A DNA stretch of 64,000 nucleotides from NCBI RefSeq assembly GCF_932294415.1, contig NC_065535.1:15600282-15664281 (forward strand). The letters run 5' to 3'. This document shows positions 32,730 to 43,658 of this stretch, in pieces. The first letter of the stretch is position 1. Each line of letters starts with the position of its first letter. The notes under the pieces were generated by a model. It was given only the letters and a program-made list of their open reading frames with translations, was not told the origin of the DNA and did not search any database. The translations under genes and the position numbers were made by a program. The DNA is from Quercus robur. Its lineage: Eukaryota > Streptophyta > Magnoliopsida > Fagales > Fagaceae.

Positions 32730-32894
32730 ATAATATTATTCTATTACATAACATGATTTGGATAATTTTATCATATAAGAATTTTACATAAATTACATAG
32801 ACAATAGTAAAACAATAATAATAATAAAATATATATTTATGAGATAACTCTAAATAAATTATCACGCGCAACGCACGGGTCTACGACTAGTATA

Positions 32895-33360
32895 TCTAAA
32901 AGCTGAAACGTAACATTTATTGTTGTTACGCTCCAGTTAAGCCATATTAGCGTCCATGTCATTAATTTTTTTTTTTTTCATTCCAATTTTCCTATAATTG
33001 TTTTTAACATTAATTTTTTTAATATTTATACTTCTCCAACTTTTTTCCCTTCCTTACCTTTTCATTTCCCCACTACCCTCTACGTTAATATCATTCTTCC
33101 TCTTTCCCTTCATCTTCCTCTATTTTTGTCTCTTCTTATTCACACCCTCTTACTATAAATTTGTCACTATCTCTTCCATTCTATGCATAGTTTTCTATCA
33201 CAATAAAAAGTTCTCTCTCTCTCTCTCTCTCTCTCCCTCTTAATTTTTTGGTGGATTTTTTATTTTATTTTTTTGCATCTTTGTTTTAAGTTGATAATTT
33301 TTATATTTTTTAAAACTCTACTTTGGGTTAATGCAATTAAGTTTTGTTTTTTAAATTGTT
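32895..33360 (+). mobile_element. Helitron copy H5, 5' portion
   Basis: It starts TCTAAAAGCTGAAACGTAAC after an A, only four bases after the 3' end of H4, giving a head-to-tail tandem of Helitrons. The pyrimidine-rich interior and CT microsatellite (33209-33236) match H1. Similarity ends at a GTT repeat near 33357, and no 3' terminus was found. Confidence 0.75.
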
Positions 33361-34046
<686 letters not shown>

Positions 34047-34416
34047 TCACTTCTCTATATATTAGGGTCAATTTGGTTAGGAGTTTTGGGAGCTTAATGT
34101 CGATCCTCTGTTCAAAATTTCTTACTAGCATCTTGCATGTGGGACAGAAGGATCACATAGACTTGAGAAAATAGTCAAATACTCGAAGATGTTTGGATAC
34201 CCTCATTTGTTATAATTTAAAAAAAAAAAAAAAAAAAAAAACTAATCTTTATTCCTAATATCTCACTTCTATCAATAAAATAAATAAATAAATAAAAACA
34301 TGTAGCAGAAACCAACTACAACTTCTTGGAAAAAAAAAAAAAAAAAAACTTCCCATTTTATTTTACCCCTCTTCCCCTTCCCAACAATGTGGAATGCAAT
34401 CCCTTAAACTAAAAAA
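34047..34416. other. Intergenic, no feature seen
   Basis: AT-rich spacer with two A-runs (about 34219-34240 and 34330-34348). No gene recognised. Confidence 0.5.
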
Positions 34417-35395
34417 TGTAACACCCCATAATTTTGATACCAATTTAATTATTATACATAAATTATAAAGAAGACCTACAATTAAATTGATTAAATTGAT
34501 TTGGGCCTAAGATATTAAAAATATTATAAATACTATGGGATATGAAGCCCAAATGAGGTGGTATAAGTAAATATATGGGCCTTGAAAATCCTAGCCTTCT
34601 TCCTCTTTAGTCACACGTGTATTTTACTGATGAAGACTTCCTTTTTGTTTTAGCCGACTACTGAACTTTGCCTTACGTCACTGTGGCTGTGAGAAGAGAC
34701 TACAGGTACAGTTTCTATGACTATATTAATGGAAATAGGACTCCTATGATTGTTATCATACTTAGACTAGGCAAGTACATATAGGCATGTGTCATGGAAA
34801 GGAACTAAGAGACGTTGGTCTCATGAATCTCCACCTATCCCTACATTAAGGGAAAATATGTCCTATATTGTTATTATATTAGATAAGGAATGGTCAAATA
34901 TGGCTGCATGTCAAGAGCTTTGAAATTGTATTTAATAGGCTTGGACTTTATCAATTGGTTTGTCACCATGTCAAAGGAAGAAGGTTGCTTGTGGTTTATA
35001 TATAATTGTTTATACTCTCACTCTTTTCACCGCCATTGTCATTGTCCAAATAAGTGTCCAGCTGTGTCCTTGTGCTTTATGGCATCAGGAGGATTTGGGT
35101 CTTTGGGTTGATGATTACACTATTAAAATGGGAACTGTTTATTTATATAGCCGTATGGTCCTCCATAGGCTTTGAAATTGATTACATAATGTATAGCCAT
35201 ATAGTCCTCCATAGGCTTTAAGATGGATTTGACATAACTTTAATATGTGGCTTCTACTTTTGATTAATAGCTTTATATATTAGGTTGATCAGATAGGTTT
35301 ATATATCATGTGGCTTCAAGGGAAAAATGTAAGCAACCGGATTGATAAATTAAGAATACTATCTCATGGCTTCCTATGTTAGATTGAATATATAC

Positions 35396-35438
<43 letters not shown>

Positions 35439-36789
35439 ATATTAGAGTCAATAGATATCCATCGGCATCAAGTGGGAATGTTAAGCAACTAGATTGATAA
35501 ATTAAGGCTATATGTGGCTTCCAATATTAAATTAGATAGTTAAGTGAATAAATGGAGGATTTTGGATATATCAATATTGTTTAGGATAAAACCATTTAAG
35601 TGTGAAAATAGATTTTGAAGTGGGAAATTGTGTATTGATGAACCTATTTTTGGTGTTGCTAGGTTCTAATTCTACTGAATTGTTGTGATTCAAGAGATGT
35701 TGATTTCCTTTATTTTTGCAACTAAGAGGTAACTGGTATTTATTAATTTTGGGGGTTTTCCCAAGCAGTGTTGGTTATTAAACTATTATATATCAAAGAA
35801 ATATATTTTTATTCTATACATATAAATGGATATTTTATAATTTCTTGATGTGCACATTAATTATTTGTTTTATGAAAAACTTGTGGGACAACCTAAATTT
35901 ATTTAAATTTGTATGTGTGAATATATCCTTATATTTTCGAGAATTATGAATGGATTATTTTTATGAGCATCTTGTGTATGTTTTGAAAACCTATGGCAAG
36001 TCATGATTAAAAGCTCAGTGTTGTATTATTCTTTAGCAAAGGACAATCATACTGCAGCTAGTCTTTAGCAAAGGACGGTCCCAGAAAAGAGGACAGTACA
36101 CATTTGATAGCTCCTTAGTAAGGGAGTATACTATTGAGGATCCAAAAAGGAAGCTCCTTAGCAAAGGAGTGCACCTTTAGGTTCCAAATGAGCCATCCCT
36201 AAGAAAGGGGATAAAAAGGAGGTTCCAGTCCTAGAAAAGGGGACAACACAACCCTGTCAACGGGGCGTAAACGTTGACCACGAGCAAAGCCTAGGAAACT
36301 GTGTATGTGATGGTATTGATATATATATTATGATGGCTCACAATATAAAGATATTTTTCTTTTACATGAAATATTTAATGATAAATATTGATGTGTTACA
36401 TGTTATGAAATTGTTGTAAGAATTATTTATTTGAAAGGTTTGTTCCCACACCCCAATGTTAGTGAATTCCACTTATTGAGTTATCTCACCCCCCCCCCCC
36501 CTCTTTTATTTTCCCCTTACAGATACATTAGAAGGATTATTGAAGTAGAGACTCTTGGGAGACAGCAGTTATGAACTATATTATGGACTTATGAGGATTT
36601 TATTATTATTGTGTTTTATGGCATTAAACATTGTATTGGAGAATTATTTTGAGGATGTTTTGTCTTTGGTGGATTAGAGCTCTGACATTTGTGATGAGAT
36701 TTTAGATTGCTAGTTTCTTTTATTTAATATTTTAATGGATTATTCAAATTAAATAGACTTGTATTGCTTATGATTTTTGGGCCGTTACA
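34417..36789 (+). mobile_element. Solo-LTR-like block, about 2.4 kb, probably Ty3/gypsy
   Basis: The block starts TGTAACACCCC and ends GGGCCGTTACA, matching TG...CA and the inverted TGTAAC/GTTACA ends usual for large LTRs of plant chromovirus-type gypsy elements. Inside, about 36030-36290 has short repeated phrases such as 'ctccttagcaaaggag' and 'ccctgtcaacggggc', also familiar from such LTRs. No gag-pol lies next to it, so a solo LTR is likely. No target duplication was visible. It is an old fossil. Confidence 0.6.
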
Positions 36790-36988
36790 AACCCACAACA
36801 TTCCTTCAGTTCTTCTTCATTCTTTCATCCTATTTCTAACCAACACTATCGTCTTTCGCGCTCTTCATTTAATATACTGAATTATGCTTCTCAATTGTCA
36901 AGCGTTTTCTTGTCAAAATTGGTAAGCCTATGAATAAATTTATATACTATTTTCTCAATTGAATTATATTGTGTATCGTACTTTATCA

Positions 36989-37026
<38 letters not shown>

Positions 37027-37747
37027 GAATCGATAACTTTATGACCTTCTGTGATACTTGAACTATATGAAAGGTGTTGTAGAAAATTTGGTTTTCTACG
37101 ATCTTTCACATAAATCAGACCCTTTCTCAAATCTATGAGATAAAGCGGGAAAAATTGAAAATCACATTAAGTTTGTGAATTTAAGCGAATTTTGGTGACC
37201 ATACGGTGTGAATGGCAGATAACCCATAATTTCAGAAGAATGCATTGCCTAATAAATCCACAAACAACTCGAAGGTGGTATTGAATTTTCGAGCACTATT
37301 TGGTGAATATGGAGATCTGATTATGGTATTTTGACAATGGTGGTGATGTATCTTCATGTTCTTCTTCACTTTTTTTTTTCTTTTTTTAACATGGAAATAA
37401 GCTTGTAATGGTGTGTGATGCGTCTTATGATGGTATTTGAAAAAAAAATTGAGGTGGCAATATTTTATTGAATTTAAACTTACTGAGTATATAGGCGATC
37501 TCATGTGCAATTCAATAATATGGGTAAAAATTAGTTCACAGATCTTATTGTACACACTCATACACACATTCAAACTGCACATAAATTGTGACTTAAAGTC
37601 ACAATTCCAAGTTGGAAATTGTAACTTCAAGTCATGATTTATCCCAATTTTTGACTGCTCAGTTCATCTAGATGGATATACTGATTTCATAGTTAAGTCA
37701 CATTCTCTTCAAGAGCAACTTTAGTACAAAAATGAAAATAAAATCAC
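36790..37747. other. 3' flank of the intact DUF4220 gene
   Basis: Intergenic sequence with a TA repeat at about 36993-37022. No gene or named repeat was recognised. The first 100-150 bases left of 37748 probably include the 3' UTR of the minus-strand gene. Confidence 0.45.
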
Positions 37748-40341
37748 TCAGTACAAGGCCAACTTAGCTCTTGCATGGCCTCGGTTGATTTGAAATTGTT
37801 CTGTAATGCCAAGATGTGCCATAAGAAGCCATACATGAGTGAGGAGCTCTCCGCCTTCCGTGAGCTGTTGAGCATGATAATATCCCCTGCAATGACTAGC
37901 AGCATAACCTAGGATCTCAATCCACACGTCACAGACAAACTCCCAAACAAACTCCCAATTTTTCTCTTCACCCATTTCCTGCAATTGTTTTGCAAGTTTA
38001 TTTGCATTAAATAGCACAGATTTGCTCCTGTCTCCTTTTACCTTAATCGGTTCAACATCAGTATTCACTTCAAGCAACATTTTGCAAAATTTCACTTTAT
38101 TTTTTGATAGACCTTTTTCCTGGAAAAAATGCTTGGCCTCCTCACAAGTGTCTTGAAACCTGATCATCCCAATCCCAATTGGCAACAGGAAAGGACACAT
38201 GACTAAGAGATACAACATGTAGTCTGATAGGTTCTTGCTCCATTTATGACTTGACTTTTCAGCAGCCAAGTTTTCACCACCACCTGAGTGATAGCAAAGA
38301 TCTGTAGCAATGTGCCAGATAAGAATGCATTGGTCGAACTCTACCTCAGTGGTCCAATTGAAAGAGAGAGAACGTTCATATTTTTCAGCATAATTTTTAA
38401 AAACAAGATTGCCTCTGGCACTACATAAAGATGTAGTATTGTTGTCATCTGGTTTCTTTGTGCTTGTGGCGACCTCTGATTTCTTCAGAAAATGCTGGAA
38501 GATCCAACCTTTCAATTTGGGGGAGGTTTCGCAACGGTATGTATACCAGCTTTTCTCAAATGTTTTATAATAGATAGGCGAATGTCTCACAATCTTTTGA
38601 AAAAGTTCAGGTTTATCATCCAAACAAGGCACGGGCTTATCTTTAAGGGAAAAGCTTAGCAAATTGAACTGAGGTATGGAATTTGACCACCTCTTTTTGT
38701 TAGAAGGAAAAAGAAAAGATACTACTTCAGAAATAACATGTCGAAAACAAGGAATCATCAATCGAGAAACCTTAGATTGAAAACAAGAGATTAAAGAAGA
38801 AACCTTAGATTTAAAACAAGAGATTAAAGGAGAAATCTTAGATTGAAACCAAGAGATTAAAGGAGAAACCTTAGATTTAAAACAAGAGATTAAAGGAGAA
38901 ACCTTAGATTGAAAACAAGAGACCAACGGAGAAACAATAGGTTCAAAACAAGAGATTGGTCGAGAAATCATGGATTGAAAACACCTTTTTATTTGAGAAA
39001 ATTGAGGTTCATGCTCACTCAACCATAGCTTTGTCCAATCGGAGGACAGTAGCAAAATGACAGCATAGAATTCTAGAAGAATAGCTCCAACCAGCAAAAT
39101 ATAAGTAATGATGAGATCAACCTGCGGGTGATTGTGCTTCTCAATAATCAGGAAGAACACGAACACTATAATAGTGAAAGAGGAAGTGATGAAGCGGAAA
39201 ATGCATCCCAAAAAAGTGGATATTATAGGTGCCTTTGTATAGAAAACATCATATGCAAATCCAAGCTCGATTTCAACAACCTCAAAAGCAGTTTCTGATG
39301 AAGTGAGATTTTGGAAGTAGGACCGGCTCTTATCTCGGTCATGGAAGCTAAGAATAAGATCTACAAAGAGCCGTTTAAAAGTGTTGAAGAAGCTGTACGC
39401 AACAGGCAATGTCCGTTTACTAGCGTCACCGTTGTTATTGCCATTGCCAGCAGCATAGGATTGGTCAGCAGCCTCAATCACTTCAATAGCCAACACACTA
39501 AACCCCTCGGCCTTTTTCAAACTGAACTCCTCCATGAATTTGGCATAGTTGGGGCCAGGATCAGGACGGTAGAGCAATGAATCAAGAAACTGCTCACGAT
39601 TTGCAGACCTCAGGGATAATGTCCTTTCAACATACTTTATTAGGCCAGCAAAAAGCATGGGAATGGTCAGGTATGAGAGCCAAGTTCCACTCCAGGCCGT
39701 GACAGTGATATAAATTGCCACTATAGTTTGGACAAGAAGTCCAAGCAAGTGCCTTATCCACAACTCATTGTCTGCTAAAGCATAAGCAGTAATTGTGTCT
39801 GGACCGCCAAGATGCAACAACAAGAATGGTGCCCAAAATGCCCTGAGCTCATCATTGATACTCTTAGTATTGCTACTGCTAGCAATAGCACAAGTGCAGG
39901 AATTTCTTTGGTTCTTGGAAAGGACACCTAGTGCAACAGTTGCCACCCAGTCTGCTGTTAGATATGCAGACCAGAGAGACAATCTGAGCAAAGTGTTTGG
40001 ATTATACTTTCTGCGATTGCCTAGAACAATCAGTGATATTTGCAAGGTGAGGCTGATCAGGACCAATATTCGTAGCTCCCAAAGGTCCCATATTTTCCTT
40101 GCCTCTTCTGGGAACACCTGGCCGAGCTTCCTCTTCTCCACAAAAAGCCAACCGCTCAAAACTGAAAGCAAAAGAACAAACCTTTAAGCTTTAACACTTG
40201 TACAAGAATTCTATATTTATAATAAAAATAACTGCTAATGGCTTGAAGTAGAAGTTCCATTGCGTTTTATATGGGTAATATTGAAATTTTGCGCTTTATG
40301 TTGCTTGAGAATTAAGCTGGTGACTTACTTGTAAGTAGCAT
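37748..40341 (-). CDS. DUF4220/DUF594 domain-containing membrane protein, intact copy
   Basis: Two coding exons on the minus strand: 40341-40329 (ATG plus 10 nt, donor GTAAGTCA) and 40161-37748 (after 'ttgctttcag'), giving about 808 residues starting MLLTILSGW. The N-terminal half has several hydrophobic segments, with DUF4220 hallmarks ADWVATVALG and FWAPFLLLHLGGPDTI and further membrane helices at about residues 310-375. A linker of 11-residue repeats (about 400-480) follows. The C-terminal quarter contains SLCSARGNLV, VEFDQCILIWHIATDLC and the DUF594 end GGELLTHVWLLMAHLGI with HARAKLA. The family is plant-specific, multi-copy and of unknown function. The same tiny first exon and splice sites are kept in the broken copy at 1307-3890, which supports this start. 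The gene is divergent from NLR 2, with 3.3 kb between start codons. Confidence 0.9.
38755..38970 (-). repeat. 33-bp minisatellite coding an 11-residue repeat (intact copy)
   Basis: About six to seven in-frame units encode variants of SCFKSKVSPLI. Each unit places Cys, Phe, Val, Leu and Ile at fixed spacing with Lys and Ser between, giving an amphipathic or membrane-associated pattern. The array links the membrane region to the C-terminal domain. Confidence 0.9.
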
Positions 40342-41991
40342 TCTGATTCAGCTTCTGTGATCTCTGAACTGCATTTCTTGGTAATAGAATTCTGTGAGAA
40401 ATAGAGCTGAGCATGCAAACATTGAAATGTGAATGTGAATTCTTTCACATTCTGAGTGTTTGACCGGATCAAAAGGAAATAAAAGAAAGACTTGCTGGTC
40501 GCTACCCACTTGACCTAACCTTGTACCGTTTGGTATGTATGTTGTCAGCGTTCGCTGTGTAATAGTGTGAACATAATTAACCTATCCTGGACTAAAAAGT
40601 TTTCTTTGTTATTCTTTAAAAAAATAAAAAATAAAACACTGCGTTCTTTAAACTCATTAGTTGACTTTTTAATTACGTTAGTAAATTTTAAGCTTTAAAA
40701 AGAAAATTTTGATAGTTACAACTCTAGATGTCATGAAAATATTAGAAAATGTCAATTAATTGAGTTACAAAACTCTTGACAAATATTTATTTATTTATTT
40801 TAACAGGTAAATAGCGGGAGTTGGATGAAGTAGGTTTTAAACCGCAGACATAAAACAAAGATTTACCATCAAGCTTAGTGTTGTCAAGCATCCTCTTCTT
40901 CTACTACTTCTACTTCACTTTTATTCTCTCTATGTATTAGTTTACTTTCATCACTTTAAACTTTGTATGTGATTTATTTTCATGTTTTATTATTTGAGAA
41001 AGTTTAGGGACACAACAAAATGTCACAATACTTTTATTTTCATTTATAGTGGGTCTCGGTCAATTTTATTTTGACCTATGTGATGAAGAATAGACAATAT
41101 AGGCTTTCCTAGAGTAACGAGAGTGTTAGAAATCACAGCGCAAGTTCAATACGTACTAGTAGAACTCATTGGAGTGATAATGTCAGAATTGCATAAAATT
41201 CAGATGGCTGAAAGGAAACAGTCTTTTGATCAAGACTTGTGATTTTGGCAAATTCCTCTATTAAGGCTTTGGAAACAATGATTTTTCCTTTTTGAGTAAT
41301 ATTTGTTTTCTTTAATAACTTTTAATTTAAAAGTTAAAATAAGGTCTCGCCTGTTTTGGAACATCTCTTAGAGATTGTGTTTTCAATTTCCGCAATTATC
41401 TCAATTTTACCTTTGTGGTAAAAATTACTATTTTACTACCTAATTACATGATTAGCACAAATTAGGGTTTTCTGTGCATTTATATAGTTGCCCTATGTTT
41501 TCTTTTTACTATTTAAACGTAGCCTCCAAGACAATTCAATTATTAAATTATTAAAAATTCGAACTTTTGCCTATTGTTTCTCCCTGGTAGATTTCAAGAA
41601 CTTATCACCTTGTGGATTTAAAAAAGCCCTCATTTATTTGAGGTTTTCAATTGGGAGCTTACATGTCTAGTTTCATTTCCTTCAAAAAGTAACGTGTTTA
41701 TTTTTTTTTAGTTTCTCCAACATCACTATGAGAGATTGAGACCTTAGATGCTGCGGAGCAACTTTTATTATTTTCATTCAATCAAGTTCGATTATGTATT
41801 TAGTTATGGTTAATTTATTTAAGCTTGACCACAATTAATCCCGTTCTCATCATCACGTCTTAGTTTAAGTCCTCCTAATTGAGATATTATCGAATTTTTT
41901 TTACTCTCGAATGCCTAAAAATCAAAGAATATGCTAACCAGCGAACTTGAGTCAAACTCGTAGACTCGAATCAAAATTATTCCATGGAACA

Positions 41992-42101
41992 AAGAGTCTG
42001 ATACCCCAAAATTATTCCATGTTGGGGTATCAGACTCTTTTTTTTTTTTTTTTTTTATAAGAAAAAAAAAAAAAAAAAAAAGAGTCTGATACCCCAACAT
42101 G
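41992..42101. repeat. Triple copy of a short motif forming an 84-bp quasi-palindrome
   Basis: The motif 'agagtctgatacccca' occurs at about 41992 and 42081 on the plus strand and at about 42022-42037 on the minus strand. The second and third form the ends of a palindrome (42018-42101) whose inner arms are a T-run and an A-run of about 19-20 bases around the loop 'ataag'. Such a structure can arise by hairpin-primed repair or by insertion of inverted A-tails. Confidence 0.9.
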
Positions 42102-43134
42102 TGCATTAATTAGTGTACCCTTTTTCTTGTTTTTGAGAATCACAATAATTAGTGTACTAATTTGCTTATATATTGCTATTTTAATTTTAATATCATATTT
42201 TTCATCGTTTTGTTTTTTAGTAGTATATTTTTCAACGTTTGGTTCTTGATGATGCATTGGGAGTTGCAACGACGCGTTTTCATCTTATTCCAAATTTTGT
42301 TTTTTTTTTTTTTTTTTTTTGATCGGTCCAAATTTTGATATTTGATTACTGCAAGTAGTTGAGATTGTTAAATGGCACTTATTTCTCAAAAAAAAAAAAA
42401 ATAATAAATAAGCCCACCTACTAGACTATAAAGAATGACTGAGAAGAGAGTCAATCTCTGATTCTCTGTTACAAAGTTACCTCAGTTTTTAGAGGACTTT
42501 TTTTTATCAGGTGATGCTCATACTATGATTTGTCATATGTTATTTTAAATATTTAAAAAATAATCTAATTGCAAATGCTTAAAATGAAGCACTTTTCCAC
42601 ATTATCACTTCCATTGATATTTTGGTAATAACAAAACAACCATCATAGTTTCACAAATGAAATGATGATCTAAATATGTTTGTTTATTTGCTTTTAGTCA
42701 TACATAATAGAATGACATGAGTGATAAGAAGATAACAAAAATGTTGCTTCATGCTGCACAAATGTTCAAAATTTCTTTTGATTTGCTGTAACAAAAGGCT
42801 TGTGGTACTCCATTTTCTAAATATGGTTACCCAATCATACAAATTTACCTTTAATCATGTTTATATATACTTCATAAAGAAATTCAAAATTCATGCTGCA
42901 AATAAAATAAATTTAAAATTAACGCATTTATGAAGTTCTATCAATTTTTTTTAGTAGTTCAGTAAATTGAGAAAGAGAATTTGAACTATAATGTCTCATT
43001 GAAAATACCAAACAGTGTGACAACTATAGACCTAATAGATATAGTCATCTCACTTAGATTTAGCTCCTCCATGATGGGTTTTTTCATGTATTTTTAAGAC
43101 CAATACCAATAAATGCAAACACCCAAAATCATCT

Positions 43135-43400
43135 GCCCCAGGAGGGGTGGTCCAGCGGTGTGGGATCCCGCGTGCATGCTCATGGTCCCATGTTTGAGTC
43201 GTGACGGGTACCATGTGGGGGGGATTTATGGCATGCATTGCGCCCCACACTCTGACTCTCTTGGGGTGCTAGGGTGAGGTCTGTGGCGTCCCGATCACAG
43301 TAGCTATGACTCAATCCAACATTCCCTAATGGGAGGTGCCCCTATTAGGTTACGCCTTGGGAGTAAGTTACATATCATCTCAGTTTATGCCTTTCTGGAC
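43135..43400 (+). repeat. tRNA-derived SINE-like element
   Basis: The GC-richer start 'ggtggtccagcggtgtggg' fits an A-box (TGGTCCAGCGG) and is followed about 50 bases later by 'gtttgagtcgtgacgg', close to a B-box. The composition differs strongly from the AT-rich surroundings. The 3' limit is uncertain; the similar composition runs on to about 43530. Confidence 0.5.
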
Positions 43401-43658
43401 ACAGTCGATCATCAATCAAGCCATGCCTGAACAAAGTCCCGATTGACCGAGTTTCGAGAATCTGAATCTCAATTAGGCCCATTAAGTCGGCTCATGACTC
43501 GAGACTTCAAGCGCTACTTGCAAAAGTATTAGAGGTAGAGTTTAGTCAATTTTAAGAAAAAAAGAATAGTGTTAAACCTTTCACAACTGACCGGTTCTCA
43601 AACAAACGAAGCACCATTGGTTTGGCAGGGATAAGGAGAAAAAGGAAGAGAAAAGTCA

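Larger units (their letters stand above)
21180..32890 (+). mobile_element. Helitron copy H4, interrupted by a Ty3/gypsy element
   Basis: The left part (about 21330-21743) follows copy H1 from the pyrimidine-rich block to 'gttaaatgttatcctatt'. The sequence then resumes at 32730 with 'attattct' and 'aacatgatttggataattt', as in H1 at about 13112-13150, and ends at 32890 with a hairpin-like GC-rich segment ('cgcgcaacgcacggg') plus 'tctacgactag', ending CTAG before T. The intervening 11 kb is the gypsy element. The 5' terminus is not clear and is placed after a TA repeat. Confidence 0.75.
40342..43658. other. Intergenic region between DUF4220 and NLR 2
   Basis: The first 250 bases contain the DUF4220 promoter side, shared with the first copy. 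The rest is AT-rich. Two structured sites are listed separately: a quasi-palindrome at 42018-42101 and a SINE-like element at 43135-43400. A-runs and T-runs are common (about 42300-42320 and 42388-42400). No gene is supported. Confidence 0.5.

Noticed and set aside
34890-35175. Short open frames within the solo-LTR-like block
   Set aside because: Cys- and Ser-rich, with no recognisable domain, and located within a repeat that has LTR-type ends.
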